Part shown: positions 38,152-47,541 of the stretch, in pieces
How the letters are laid out: each line of letters begins with the position of its first letter
Position numbering within the stretch: position 1 is the first letter of the stretch
Source of the DNA: Sediminibacillus halophilus
GTDB lineage: Bacteria; Bacillota; Bacilli; Bacillales; Amphibacillaceae
Length of the DNA stretch: 64,000 bases
Assembly: GCF_900103695.1 (NCBI RefSeq)
Contig: NZ_FNHF01000002.1
Span: 620,001-684,000, forward strand
Direction: 5' to 3'
The notes under the pieces: generated by a model
Database searches by the model: none
The model's input: the letters and a program-made list of their open reading frames with translations, nothing else
What the model was told of the DNA's origin: nothing
Position numbers and translations under genes: made by a program

Positions 38152-39669
38152 CTAAGATGACCTATACATCTGATCTTCTGGCCTGTTTTGTACTTTTCTT
38201 TTCATCCAGTGGACAATCAATGGATATAGCAGAGAAAGCAGAGTCAAGGCAATCAACCCAATGCTGACGCCAGAAGAAAAAAAGATACCAAAACTTCCAT
38301 TAGATGATGAGAGAGCCATCCGGAAATTTTGCTCCATATCAGAGCCGACGATCAACGCCAGTACCAATGGAGCAATCGGAAAATCAAGCACCTTCATGAA
38401 CAGCCCTATCACGCCGAATAATAGCAAAAAGAAAAAATCAAACGTGGTATAGCTTAAAGTGTATGTTCCGATAAAGGCAAGAACGACTATCATCGGATAA
38501 AGTACTTTTGGCGGGGTATCGAGAACTTTTACAAGCACACCGACAAGCAAAATGTTAATGATGACAAGCGCAATGTTTCCGATAAACATACTGTTGATTA
38601 ACGCCCAGGCTGTTTCCGGCTGCTGATCAAATAACAATGGACCAGGCCTTAATCCTAGCATGATCAAGGCACCGAGCATGACAGCGGTCGTTCCTGAACC
38701 CGGAATCCCCATCGTAAGAAGGGGAATCATTGCGCCTACAGAGGCCGAATTATTTGCTGATTCAGGAGCTGCCAGTCCTTCAACTGCTCCATCACCAAAT
38801 TCGGATGATTTTTTCGAAAGCTGCCTTTCCGTGGTATAACTGATCATCGAGGCAATCGAACCTCCAGCACCAGGCAGGACACCGATGATGAAGCCCAGTG
38901 GACCGCTCCGCAAGATTGGCCATTTCGATCGACGCCATTGTTCCTTTGAGAACCAAACCTTTCCTACCTTTTTCTTTTCGTTCCGTTGCTCGTCTATCGA
39001 TAAAAGATTATAAAGAACTTCACCTATCGCATAGACACCGATAATCACGATGAGAAAATCGATTCCTTCACTTAAATGCGAAGAACCAAGTGTAAATCGG
39101 TATACCCCCGTCTGTGTATCGATTCCCACCGTACTCAGGGCCAGTCCGATTGTCATCGCCAAAAAACCTTTCACCATTTTCCCGATTGATAACGAAACAA
39201 TAGCCGAGAGGGTAAGCAGCATCAATAAAAAATACTCAGCCGGACCAAATTCCAATGCAAAAGTGGCCAATGGCTCGGCGAGAAAAACGAACCCTACTAC
39301 TGCGATCAGACCACCAATAAAGGATGCAACCGCGGAAATCGCCAGAGCCTGGCCAGCCATTCCTTTCCTGGCCATTGGATAGCCGTCAAATGTAGCGGCA
39401 ATAGCCGAACCATCACCAGGCGTATTTAAGAGAATCGAACTACGCGATCCACCATACATCGCTCCGTAATAAATGGCTGCCATTAAAATGATGGCACTGA
39501 CAGGATTCATGCCAAACGTCATCGGGATCAACACTGCCACGGCTGTTGCAGGGCCGAGACCGGGAAGCATCCCTACAATGGTACCAAGGAAACCACCTAT
39601 GATGATCCAAACAATATTAACCGGTTGGACCGCTATCGAAAGACCTTCCATAAAGCTGTTTACATCCAC
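38152..39669 (-). CDS. tctA: tripartite tricarboxylate transporter, large membrane subunit TctA
   Basis: 505 residues, about 12 spans. TTT family hallmarks are GMLPGLGPATAVAVLIPMTFG, YYGAMYGGSRSSILLNTPGDG and the later repeat GVLPGAGGSIASMISY...FGDGAVEGLAAPESANNSA. GTG start with GGAGGTGATCC upstream. It forms the permease with TctB and receives substrate from the binding protein TctC; family substrates are citrate, tricarballylate and other carboxylates. Confidence 0.95.
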   Translation of the reverse strand: MDVNSFMEGLSIAVQPVNIVWIIIGGFLGTIVGMLPGLGPATAVAVLIPMTFGMNPVSAIILMAAIYYGAMYGGSRSSILLNTPGDGSAIAATFDGYPMARKGMAGQALAISAVASFIGGLIAVVGFVFLAEPLATFALEFGPAEYFLLMLLTLSAIVSLSIGKMVKGFLAMTIGLALSTVGIDTQTGVYRFTLGSSHLSEGIDFLIVIIGVYAIGEVLYNLLSIDEQRNEKKKVGKVWFSKEQWRRSKWPILRSGPLGFIIGVLPGAGGSIASMISYTTERQLSKKSSEFGDGAVEGLAAPESANNSASVGAMIPLLTMGIPGSGTTAVMLGALIMLGLRPGPLLFDQQPETAWALINSMFIGNIALVIINILLVGVLVKVLDTPPKVLYPMIVVLAFIGTYTLSYTTFDFFFLLLFGVIGLFMKVLDFPIAPLVLALIVGSDMEQNFRMALSSSNGSFGIFFSSGVSIGLIALTLLSLLYPLIVHWMKRKVQNRPEDQMYRSS

Positions 39670-39683
39670 GATGGATCACCTCC

Positions 39684-40136
39684 TCAAGGTAAGCTCACAC
39701 CCAACAGCTGACTAAATGCATACCACGTTAAAAAGGAAAAACTGACAGCAACAATGCAGTTAATCAACCACTTTTTCCAACCATTTATAAAGAATAATAA
39801 ACCGCCTAAGAACAAAATAGTCGACAGTAGAAATCCAATCTGATCAAAAACCAACGCATAGATGACACCTGATCCGAGTGTGGTAACAAGCAACTTCGGT
39901 GTTCTGCCGGAAAACAACTGACGGAGTTCTTTATTTTCTTCTGCTACATGCTTTAATTCCTGGAATAAATACACGAAGCTCAACAGGAGCATTAAAATAC
40001 TGAGACCAGCGGGAAAATATAAGGGCGCATTCGGATTTCCCATATTTGCTTTTGGCAGCTGGAGCGAGCTGATTAAGAACAAACCGCTGAACACAATCAG
40101 AAATATGGGCACCCCCAGTTTGATTCCTTTCATCAT
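39684..40136 (-). CDS. tctB: tripartite tricarboxylate transporter, small membrane subunit TctB
   Basis: 150 residues with four predicted spans (about 8-26, 37-55, 82-101 and 108-140), the usual size and position of TctB between tctC and tctA. Sequence conservation in this subunit is low, so the call rests mainly on topology and context. Confidence 0.88.
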   Translation of the reverse strand: MMKGIKLGVPIFLIVFSGLFLISSLQLPKANMGNPNAPLYFPAGLSILMLLLSFVYLFQELKHVAEENKELRQLFSGRTPKLLVTTLGSGVIYALVFDQIGFLLSTILFLGGLLFFINGWKKWLINCIVAVSFSFLTWYAFSQLLGVSLP

Positions 40137-40163
40137 TGCTATCGCGCCTCCCTTCTTCCATAA

Positions 40164-40191
40164 GAAGCCTGTCCTTGAAATAACAGGCTTC
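40164..40191 (-). other. intercistronic hairpin between tctC and tctB
   Basis: A perfect 9-base stem GAAGCCTGT / ACAGGCTTC (40164-40172 and 40183-40191) without a long T tract on the minus strand. It probably acts as a partial terminator or RNA stabiliser, so that the binding protein is made in excess over the membrane subunits. Confidence 0.6.
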
Positions 40192-40217
40192 CTTTTCTTT
40201 TCATTATCTTCAGCCCA

Positions 40218-41201
40218 TTAGTTATCAAGCAAACCAGAATCATTTACTAAGCGCTGATACAAGTCATGTTGTTCCTGTAAAAATGCTTTTGTTTCTTTAC
40301 TATTTTTGTAAAAATCCTCCCAATCATTGTTTTCAAGGACCTGCTGCCATTGGTCTGTTTGGATCATTTCTTCTAATTTGGAATCCCAATAAGCAATTTC
40401 GTCTTCTGTCATATCCGGGGGACCCATGACACCTCTCCAATGCGGAAAGACCATATCCACCCCTTCATCCTGCCAAGTTGGTACATCCTCGATATCTTCA
40501 ACCGGCTCATCCGAAGAAACGGCCAATATCTTAAGCTTTCCAGCTATGTGTTGGTCCTTAACCTCAGACAGAGAGGTTGTGACCGCATCAACATGACCTC
40601 CCAGCAACGCGGTTACAACATCTCCTCCGCCCTCATAGACAAGAAAATTAAGGTCTGCCGGATTGATGCCGAATTCACTCGCTGCTTGCACAAGGGATAA
40701 GTGGTCATCATTGCCCAAACCAGGGCCTACCCCTATTTTCACGGAATTCGGATCCTCTTTCGTAGCCTCCAAAAATTCGGAGGCCGTTTTATAAGGAGAG
40801 TCCGCCGGTACAGCAAGCGCCTGCCATTCGGTTGCAAGCGTGGCAATCGGTGTAAATTCTTCATACGATAATTCACTTTGTTCCAGCAAATTATTAGTAA
40901 GTACAAGACTGGAATTAACGGCGAGTGAGTGGGAGTCCTTCGACTTTAAATACTTCCAGCCAACCTCTCCCCCACCGCCCGGCTTGTTGACAACATTGAT
41001 ATTTTCATCGACCAATTCCTGTTCAGTCAGCACCTTTTCCAGCGAACGGGCGGTCAAATCCCACCCTCCTCCCGGCGAAGCGGGAGCAACCATTTCTATG
41101 TTTTTATTCGGATAACCATCATTTCCGGAAGCATTTCCCGAACATGCTGCTGTTATAAAAATCACGGACATAGTAAGAAGAACCTTGATAAATTTTTTCA
41201 T
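40218..41201 (-). CDS. tctC: tricarboxylate-binding lipoprotein TctC
   Basis: 327-residue extracytoplasmic solute-binding protein (Bug/TctC family). The start at 41201 (MKKFIKVLL) has AGGAGGGAGTTAC upstream and yields a lipoprotein signal with lipobox ITAAC (Cys near residue 20). The conserved GGGWDLTAR segment and NKPGGGGEVGW loop contact carboxylates in this family. First gene of the tct operon, behind a promoter with a cre site and downstream of the two-component system genes. Confidence 0.94.
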   Translation of the reverse strand: MKKFIKVLLTMSVIFITAACSGNASGNDGYPNKNIEMVAPASPGGGWDLTARSLEKVLTEQELVDENINVVNKPGGGGEVGWKYLKSKDSHSLAVNSSLVLTNNLLEQSELSYEEFTPIATLATEWQALAVPADSPYKTASEFLEATKEDPNSVKIGVGPGLGNDDHLSLVQAASEFGINPADLNFLVYEGGGDVVTALLGGHVDAVTTSLSEVKDQHIAGKLKILAVSSDEPVEDIEDVPTWQDEGVDMVFPHWRGVMGPPDMTEDEIAYWDSKLEEMIQTDQWQQVLENNDWEDFYKNSKETKAFLQEQHDLYQRLVNDSGLLDN

Positions 41202-41232
41202 GTAACTCCCTCCTAATACTTGATTTATCTGT

Positions 41233-41269
41233 ATCCTACTAATACACCCTCTGTATGTAAACGTTTTCA
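41233..41269 (-). promoter_or_regulatory. tct promoter with perfect CcpA cre site
   Basis: On the minus strand TTTACA (41256-41261) and TAGGAT (41233-41238) are 17 bases apart. The cre site TGTAAACGTTTTCA (plus-strand reading, 41256-41269) matches the consensus TGWAANCGNTNWCA at every position and overlaps the -35. Repression in the presence of preferred sugars is expected. Confidence 0.75.
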
Positions 41270-41297
41270 AAATATTGTTTTTTAACGAATTAAAAAA

Positions 41298-41324
41298 CAT
41301 TTTGTGCATTAAATGCACAAAATG
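41298..41324 (-). terminator. 13-base perfect palindrome: terminator of the response-regulator gene and possible activator site
   Basis: CATTTTGTGCATT (41298-41310) and AATGCACAAAATG (41312-41324) are perfect inverted repeats around one base. On the minus strand they are followed by TTTTTTAATT, giving a terminator for the two-component genes. The palindrome also lies about 37 bases upstream of the tct -35, where the encoded response regulator might bind. Confidence 0.7.
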
Positions 41325-41356
41325 CCAAAAAAAGTGCCTTACTGCAAACTCTTTTT

Positions 41357-42031
41357 TTACCTTATGATAGAATACCGTCGCTCGGGACGTCCGACAATTC
41401 CATACATTTGTTCCACCACTGCTTCATTTATACCCACTAAATACTCGAGATACCTTCGCGCAGTTGTCCGTGAAGCACCAATCTTTTCAGCTGCCTGCTC
41501 GGAAGTGACCCCGTTTTGTTCAATGGAAAGTATTTCTTTTACCTTTTCCAGCGTCCGATAATCGATACCAGTTGGAAGGGTTGCCGTGCTTTTTTGCTCG
41601 TTTTTGGAACCAAACACTTCCCGTAGAAGTTCTTCATCGACTTCCTTTGTCGATTGGATTATGTCTCTTTTCTTTTTATATTTTTGCATCGATTGTTGAA
41701 ATTGTTCTATTGTAACCGGTTTGATCAAATAATCCTGTACACCATAGCTTAACGATTTTTCCAAATATGCTTTGTCCGTTGCAGCCGTAATCATAATGAT
41801 ATCCATCATCGGATAGCTTTCCCGTATACGTTGAAGCAAGTCTGTTCCTAATTGATCCGGCATGTAAACATCCAATAAAATCAGATCGACAGCATGCTTA
41901 CTGAGTAGTTGCAACGTTTCCTTAGCATTAACAGCTTTACCGACCAGCTTCATTCCCGGTACTTTTTCCAGAAATGCTTCATGGATTTGTGCTACCCGAA
42001 AGTCATCCTCCGCTATGATTACCTGTAACAT
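41357..42031 (-). CDS. CitB/DctR-type response regulator
   Basis: 224 residues. A receiver domain (1-120) has the acidic pocket AEDD and phospho-acceptor Asp54 (LILLDVYMPD), with the conserved LIKPV lysine. A CitB-family C-terminal domain contains a helix-turn-helix near 178-205 (VTSEQAAEKIGASRTTARRYLEYL). Partner of the adjacent sensor kinase (3 bases apart). Likely activates the tct operon downstream in response to the carboxylate. Confidence 0.93.
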   Translation of the reverse strand: MLQVIIAEDDFRVAQIHEAFLEKVPGMKLVGKAVNAKETLQLLSKHAVDLILLDVYMPDQLGTDLLQRIRESYPMMDIIMITAATDKAYLEKSLSYGVQDYLIKPVTIEQFQQSMQKYKKKRDIIQSTKEVDEELLREVFGSKNEQKSTATLPTGIDYRTLEKVKEILSIEQNGVTSEQAAEKIGASRTTARRYLEYLVGINEAVVEQMYGIVGRPERRYSIIR

Positions 42032-42034
42032 CCT

Positions 42035-43669
42035 TTATCCCCCTGCCCTCTTGTTATTTTCCTGGATTTGCTTCGGAATAATCACCGTAAACACTGTACC
42101 CTTACCTGGACTGCTATTTACTTCAATCGCTCCATTTTGCGAATATACCTCCTCCTTCACATTCGCCAGACCATACCCCCTGTTATTGCCCTTTCTTGAG
42201 TAACCCCGATGAAATATTTGGTATTCAGCCCCTTTGTCCAATCCATTTCCATTGTCGGCTATTTCAAATATAATATCATTGCCTAAATCAGTGACAAAGA
42301 AGGAAACCTCAGGAGAATCACAATCCTTCACTGCATCAAACGCATTGTTGATGAGATTGCCCAATATTACAATTAACGGTGATAATGGAATATGGTCTGG
42401 CAGAGGAGCTAGCGAACTTCCCTCTTCCACCTTAAAGCTAATCTTTTTTTCTGATGCTTTTGCAAATTTCCCCAATAATATAGCCTGTACTTTTTCATCA
42501 TGAATCTGTGAAAAAAACATTTCGGACACCTGTTTTTGCAAATTAGCCTCTTTCTGAATCAATTCAATTGCTTCCTGCCTTTTCCCCAGTTGGATAAATC
42601 CTAGAATAGCATATAGCTTACCTGTAAATTCATGCGCTTGGGCACGGAGATCCTCGGAATACTGCCTGACCTCTGAAAGAGCGTCCACCATCTTTTTTAT
42701 TTCTGTTTTATCCCGGAAGCTTGCAACGGTTCCAGTCTTTCTTCCATTCTCGATTAACGGTCTTGTATTTACGATGATGATTTTATCTTTGTATTCCAGT
42801 TCCTTATTGATAGTTTTATTCGGTGACTGAATCCTATTGATTAATTCCCGGGAAGGGAGAACGTCAATGATGTTCTTTTCAATTACCTCCTCTCTTCGAA
42901 TATCCAGTAAGTCTTTTGCAGCCACATTCATCGTTGTGATTACTCCTTGATGATCAATCGCAACAATGCCTTCTTTGACAGACTGCAGGACGGCTTCCCG
43001 CTCTCTATATAAAGCCGAAATCTCAAACGGTTCCAATCCCAATGTATCTTTACGAATGCTTTTAGCCAGCAGAAAACTTCCGGCAATACCCAGCAGAAAA
43101 ACCAATCCAGCAGCAAGGATAATTTTAGAAATATCGGAAAGAATCTCGTTGTGAATCACTTTCATAGGAAAATCCACCGTGACAACGCCCTCGACCTTTT
43201 TATAGTCGCCATAATCGATTGTAACGGGCGCAACCCCCTTTAAGACCTCGCCCCCTTCGCTTCCTGTTTCAAAAACGTAACTGCTCCCGAAAACCATCGC
43301 CTGATATAATTCTTTTTCGGAAGCGGTTACAGTTTCTTCGATAGCAACTGTTTCATCCTTTGCCGTTCCTATAACTCCTCCCGAACGATCAACTATCGTA
43401 ATAAACGATGCACCGGCTTCTTCTCTGATTTGTTCTGTCAACTGCTTCAATTCCTCCAAAGTAGCTCCAGAGCGGAAGGCATCTTGGACGCCAGGCATGT
43501 ACGAAATCGTCTTAGCCGTTTGCAAGGCCAAGTTCTCCGCATTGGCAACATCTTCCCGGGATTCCATGTAGCCTACCATAACGGTTATTAGACTAATGAC
43601 AAGTAAAAGAAGGGTTCCTACCAAACCCAGAATTTTGATATGGAGTGAGACTTGCAATCGGTTTTTCAT
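42035..43669 (-). CDS. CitA/DcuS-type sensor histidine kinase
   Basis: 544 residues: TM1 (about 12-34), extracytoplasmic PAS-like sensor (36-180), TM2 (182-202), cytoplasmic PAS (222-325), dimerisation helix with the phospho-acceptor His346 (RAQAHEFTGKL), and an HATPase domain (430-535; N-box NLINNAFDA, GNGLDKG, NRGYGLANVKE). This is the citrate/dicarboxylate sensor family. Divergent from the sugar ABC operon and first gene of the two-component/tct region. Confidence 0.94.
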   Translation of the reverse strand: MKNRLQVSLHIKILGLVGTLLLLVISLITVMVGYMESREDVANAENLALQTAKTISYMPGVQDAFRSGATLEELKQLTEQIREEAGASFITIVDRSGGVIGTAKDETVAIEETVTASEKELYQAMVFGSSYVFETGSEGGEVLKGVAPVTIDYGDYKKVEGVVTVDFPMKVIHNEILSDISKIILAAGLVFLLGIAGSFLLAKSIRKDTLGLEPFEISALYREREAVLQSVKEGIVAIDHQGVITTMNVAAKDLLDIRREEVIEKNIIDVLPSRELINRIQSPNKTINKELEYKDKIIIVNTRPLIENGRKTGTVASFRDKTEIKKMVDALSEVRQYSEDLRAQAHEFTGKLYAILGFIQLGKRQEAIELIQKEANLQKQVSEMFFSQIHDEKVQAILLGKFAKASEKKISFKVEEGSSLAPLPDHIPLSPLIVILGNLINNAFDAVKDCDSPEVSFFVTDLGNDIIFEIADNGNGLDKGAEYQIFHRGYSRKGNNRGYGLANVKEEVYSQNGAIEVNSSPGKGTVFTVIIPKQIQENNKRAGG

Positions 43670-43838
43670 GGATGCCCCCTGTTTATAACTTTAAGTAGGA
43701 TAACTGTGTTTCTCCTATTAAATCATAATTCTCCCCTATTCTCACCAAGACTTCGGCACTATTTTACATAAACTGCGCTTTTTCTTAGAAGAAGTAGTTT
43801 GACGAAGGAGAAGAAGGGGAAATTCTTAGTAACTTCGA

Positions 43839-43864
43839 GAGGCGTTCTTTATAAGAAACGCTTC
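43839..43864 (+). promoter_or_regulatory. imperfect dyad upstream of the sugar ABC operon, candidate operator
   Basis: GAGGCGTTCTTTATAAGAAACGCTTC is a 26-base dyad (mismatches only at two central pairs plus one G-T) lying 34 bases before the binding-protein start. It may be an operator or an RNA hairpin. No regulator gene is adjacent. Confidence 0.4.
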
Positions 43865-43897
43865 TACTATATCGCAACAAAAGGGAGAGGACAACAG

Positions 43898-45181
43898 ATG
43901 AAAAAGTGGTTGTTGATTGTTTGCGCCGGCTTGCTGGCTTTGCTATCTGCCTGCAGCTCCGGAAGCGCTGACAATACAAACGCAGAAGGAAAAGTGGAGC
44001 TTGACTTTTGGACATTTTGGGGCTCCGAGACAAGGCGCCCGATGATTGAAAAACTGATTGAGGACTTCAACAATTCCCAGGACGAAATTGTGGTCAAACA
44101 TACATATGTACCTTGGGGCGATATTTGGACGAAAAACCTGGCGGCGATTGCTGCAGGGGACCCGCCCGATGTCATTGTCAATGATATCAGAACGGTGAAA
44201 ATCAGAGCCTCTAACAACCAGGTGGAAGATATAAGTAAATGGGTGGATGACGATTTAAAGAATAGTTTCTATCCGCACTTATGGGATGCCGTGACATACA
44301 AGGATAAAGCGTATGCGCTGCCTTTCACCACCGACACCAGAATGCTTTTTTATAACAAGGATGCTTTCCGGGAGGCAGGACTTGACCCGGAAAAACCGCC
44401 CCGTACTTGGAAGGAGCTCAAAGAGTACTCCGATAAACTCACCGTCAAAAATGAAGATGGCGGATACAAACAAGTCGGTTATTACCCGAACTGGGGGAAC
44501 TTCACCACCCACGATTGGATGATTAATGCCGATGATGGAAAAGGCCTGATGGAAGGCGGAGAGCCTACCATCAACACCCCTGCCAAAAAAGAAGCCATCC
44601 AATGGATGTACGATTGGAAACAGGAACTTGGTTCAGAAGCGGTCCAAAATATGAAGGCTGAATTCGGTAATGAACAGCAGGATCCATTTATTTCTGGAAA
44701 GGTTGCGATGTGGGCAGAAATCGGTACGTTCTATAAGCAACTGGAAGAGTTCGGCGGCGACCTGGACTACGGCGTAGCGACAATGCCTGCTTATAACGAA
44801 GATACAAAACCATGGAGTACTGGCGGCGGATTTGTCATGGAAATACCAAAAGGTGCCAAAAACCCGGAAGCCTCCATGAAGTTTATTAAATATCTGACAG
44901 ATGTCGAAGCGCAAACATACTGGGGCGAAAATAACTTCGACAACATTGCCAATAAGGAAGCCACAAAACAAATCACGGAGAACCTGGACGGCAAAGGGGC
45001 AGAAATTTTCCAAAAATCGATGGAAAGCCTTGAATACACGTACTTGTCGATAACTCCACCAGAGTATCCGGAATACGAAAACTTGGTCAATCCGCTTATC
45101 GATGATGCACTCAATGGAAAAATTTCGGTCGAAGAAGCACTTGATCAAGCACAAAAAGATGTAGAAAATTCCAAGCAATAG
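43898..45181 (+). CDS. sugar ABC transporter substrate-binding lipoprotein
   Basis: 427-residue CUT1-type extracytoplasmic binding protein. The ATG at 43898 (MKKWLLIVCAG) follows AAAGGGAGAGG and gives a lipoprotein signal with lipobox LLSAC (Cys near residue 18). LDFWTFWGSETRRP, PWGDIWTKNLAAIAAGDPPDVI and KDKAYALPFTTDTRMLFYNKD are typical of the MalE/UgpB-like family. Followed by two permeases. No glycosidase or kinase is adjacent, so the sugar is unknown. Confidence 0.92.
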   Translation: MKKWLLIVCAGLLALLSACSSGSADNTNAEGKVELDFWTFWGSETRRPMIEKLIEDFNNSQDEIVVKHTYVPWGDIWTKNLAAIAAGDPPDVIVNDIRTVKIRASNNQVEDISKWVDDDLKNSFYPHLWDAVTYKDKAYALPFTTDTRMLFYNKDAFREAGLDPEKPPRTWKELKEYSDKLTVKNEDGGYKQVGYYPNWGNFTTHDWMINADDGKGLMEGGEPTINTPAKKEAIQWMYDWKQELGSEAVQNMKAEFGNEQQDPFISGKVAMWAEIGTFYKQLEEFGGDLDYGVATMPAYNEDTKPWSTGGGFVMEIPKGAKNPEASMKFIKYLTDVEAQTYWGENNFDNIANKEATKQITENLDGKGAEIFQKSMESLEYTYLSITPPEYPEYENLVNPLIDDALNGKISVEEALDQAQKDVENSKQ

Positions 45182-45193
45182 CTTGAAACATTA

Positions 45194-45221
45194 GGAAAAG
45201 CGGCAGCGGCACCGCTTTTCC
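45194..45221 (+). other. intercistronic hairpin after the sugar-binding protein gene
   Basis: GGAAAAGCGG (45194-45203) and CCGCTTTTCC (45212-45221) form a perfect 10-base stem 13 bases after the stop. Only a weak T-rich tail follows. It likely limits read-through into the permease genes or protects the upstream mRNA. Confidence 0.65.
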
Positions 45222-45308
45222 GTTCATCTTTCTGTAACAGCACCTTCCCGGAGACTTCATCAAGAATAGCCTATGATTCATCACTTCAAAGGTATGGAGG
45301 CGAGAAAG

Positions 45309-46310
45309 TTGAGTGGTATAAAAGAGCATAATGTTGCAATTAGTACAACCCAGCGAAAATCGGTACATAAAAGCAAGAGCAGTGATTGGACAGTAAGAAA
45401 ACCGAAGATGAGCAAATTGTCGCTCAAAGAAAACATCTGGGGCTATATCTTCATTGCTCCCTGGATTATCGGTTTTCTCGGACTTACCCTTGGCCCGCTG
45501 CTGTTCTCATTGGTAACCAGTTTCACTGATTATAATGTTACCTCCCAAATGAATTTTACCGGCTTCGACAATTACAAACGGATGTTCACGGTTGACCCGT
45601 TATTTTGGACTTCCCTGTACAATACAGTCTACTTTGTCGTTTTCTCTGTTCCATTGACCACGGCCGGAGCTGTCATTGTGGCCATGCTGCTTAATCAAAA
45701 AATGAAAGGCATTAAAGTTTTTCGTACGATTTATTATTTGCCCGCTGTTTTATCTGGGGTCGCCGTCTACTTTTTATGGATGCAGCTGCTCAGTCCTTCC
45801 ACAGGCCTGGTCAATACGGTCCTTGCCTGGTTTGGCATTGATGGACCCGCCTGGTTGTTCGAACCGGAATGGACCAAACCAGCGCTCGTCATGATGAAAA
45901 TGTGGAGCGTCGGTGGCGGCATGTTGCTTTATCTGGCGGTCATGCAAGGTGTCCCCAAAGCTATGTATGAAGCTGCAGAATTGGATGGAGCCGGATCGAT
46001 CCGCAAGTTTTTCCATATTACGCTTCCGATGATTACACCGATTATTTTCTTCGATATGGTGACATCAACAATCGGCGCCTTTCAAATTTTCCAAGAGGCT
46101 TATGTCATGACCGACAGCGGCGAAGGCGGACCTTCCAATTCCTTGTTATTCTACAATCTTCATATGTGGAACAACGCATTTGAGATATTCAACATGGGAT
46201 ATGCGTCAGCAATGGCCTGGGTACTATTTATAATTGTCATGATTCTGACCTTCCTTCATTTCAAGTTTAGTAAGAAGTGGGTTTACTATGAAAGTGGGGA
46301 TCATAAGTGA
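45309..46310 (+). CDS. sugar ABC transporter permease (MalF-like)
   Basis: 333 residues, six spans after a cytoplasmic N-terminus. The EAA loop is AMYEAAELDGAGSIRKFFHITLPMITP (about residues 218-243). TTG at 45309 is chosen because GGAGG lies 8 bases upstream; ATG codons at 45273 and 45294 lack a suitable site. Its TGA overlaps the GTG of the next gene by 4 bases. Confidence 0.92.
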   Translation: MSGIKEHNVAISTTQRKSVHKSKSSDWTVRKPKMSKLSLKENIWGYIFIAPWIIGFLGLTLGPLLFSLVTSFTDYNVTSQMNFTGFDNYKRMFTVDPLFWTSLYNTVYFVVFSVPLTTAGAVIVAMLLNQKMKGIKVFRTIYYLPAVLSGVAVYFLWMQLLSPSTGLVNTVLAWFGIDGPAWLFEPEWTKPALVMMKMWSVGGGMLLYLAVMQGVPKAMYEAAELDGAGSIRKFFHITLPMITPIIFFDMVTSTIGAFQIFQEAYVMTDSGEGGPSNSLLFYNLHMWNNAFEIFNMGYASAMAWVLFIIVMILTFLHFKFSKKWVYYESGDHK

Positions 46311-47161
46311 GCAATTCCGTGATTGGCAGCAAGAAAAAAAGGATGACCAAGAAAACGCTGATCTACCTGATTTTAATCGGCGGCAGCCTGATTATCCTGT
46401 CTCCAGTATGGTGGATGATTGCGACTTCCTTGAAAACACCACAGGAAATCGCCCAGTACCCGCCGAGTTTCTGGCCGGACAGCTTCCGGTTCAGCAACTA
46501 TCTGGAAACATGGCAGACGGCCCCTTTTACCCGTTGGACATTGAATACCCTGCTTATTTCGGCTCTTTCAACGATAGGCAGTGTACTTGCCAACGCATTT
46601 ATCGCCTATGGCTTTGCAGTCATCAAGTTCAAGGGGAGGAATTTGTTGTTTGGTATCGTCATGGCCACGATGCTGATCCCTGGCTTTGTCACATTGGTTC
46701 CCCAGTATATTATTTTCGCTAAAATCGGCTGGGTAAACACATACCTTCCGCTGATCGTGCCGTCTTTTCTAGGCAGTGCATTCTTTATTTTCCTGATCAG
46801 ACAATTCATGCGAACGATTCCGAAGGATATGGTGGAAGCAGCAAAAATGGATGGCGCCAACCATTTTCAAATTTGGTGGCAAATCATTCTGCCGCAAATA
46901 AAACCAGCGTTAATTACCGTAGCCATTTTTTCCTTCAATGGCTCCTGGAATGATTTGCTTGGTCCGCTGCTCTACCTGAATGATGAAAATCTGTACACCT
47001 TACAAATTGGGCTGCAGACATTTAAAGGAACGGTTTCCACCCAGTGGAACTACTTAATGGCGATGTCGACCACCGTTCTTCTGCCGATCATTCTATTGTT
47101 CTTCTATTTTCAACGCTACTTTATCGAAGGCTCGAACCTTACCGGCGGGCAGAAGTTCTAA
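46307..47161 (+). CDS. sugar ABC transporter permease (MalG-like)
   Basis: 284 residues, six spans, EAA loop DMVEAAKMDGANHFQIWWQIILPQIKPA (about 176-203). GTG start overlapping the preceding stop. Typical inner-membrane partner of the MalF-like protein. No ATPase gene follows, so the pair probably uses a shared ATPase such as MsmX encoded elsewhere. Confidence 0.93.
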   Translation: MSNSVIGSKKKRMTKKTLIYLILIGGSLIILSPVWWMIATSLKTPQEIAQYPPSFWPDSFRFSNYLETWQTAPFTRWTLNTLLISALSTIGSVLANAFIAYGFAVIKFKGRNLLFGIVMATMLIPGFVTLVPQYIIFAKIGWVNTYLPLIVPSFLGSAFFIFLIRQFMRTIPKDMVEAAKMDGANHFQIWWQIILPQIKPALITVAIFSFNGSWNDLLGPLLYLNDENLYTLQIGLQTFKGTVSTQWNYLMAMSTTVLLPIILLFFYFQRYFIEGSNLTGGQKF

Positions 47162-47300
47162 TACAACGAAAGGACTCTGCTTCTAGCATTTTGAATGAGT
47201 GCAGAATAATAGAGAGGTAGAAAAACACAGCTTGATTTATGGGTCAGACTTCGTTCGGTTTATTTGTATGTACTCTTTTTATCATGTTGTTTCATGCATG

Positions 47301-47490
47301 CTTCGTATCGCTACGGCAAGATACTACGCGTTCTCCATCCAACGGAGGCAAGGTGCGCAGACTCCAGCGGGATGAGCCCGAGCTAAAGATCCACTTGGCA
47401 AATCGGTATTCTTTGTCAAGTTAGCTGTGGCCGTGCCTGCGGAAAGCGAAGCGCCTTGCCGGAGTGGAGAGTCACGCAATGCATACGAGA
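47301..47490. repeat. palindromic intergenic repeat (long copy)
   Basis: Starts CTTCGTATCGCTACGGCAAG and ends GGAAAGCGAAGCGCCTTGCC-GGAGTGGAGAG; in between is GCAGACTCCAGCGGGATGAG. The two ends are partly inverted (GGCAAGGTGCG versus GCGCCTTGCC). The same ends occur at 62690-62760 with about 85% identity. G+C-rich relative to its surroundings and non-coding. It resembles the dispersed CTCCAGCGGG/GCGGAAAGCGAA-type repeats common in Bacillaceae genomes. A 61-codon frame over it is not credible. 47162-47300 has nothing else. Confidence 0.7.
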
Positions 47491-47541
47491 AGGGTATAAC
47501 GGTTTACTTTTTCTAACATAAAAACCAAATGAAGGTAGTTA

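Noticed and set aside
47239-47424. 61-codon frame over the palindromic repeat
   Set aside because: Composition follows the repeat, no ribosome binding site, and the related 62.7 kb copy does not keep the frame.
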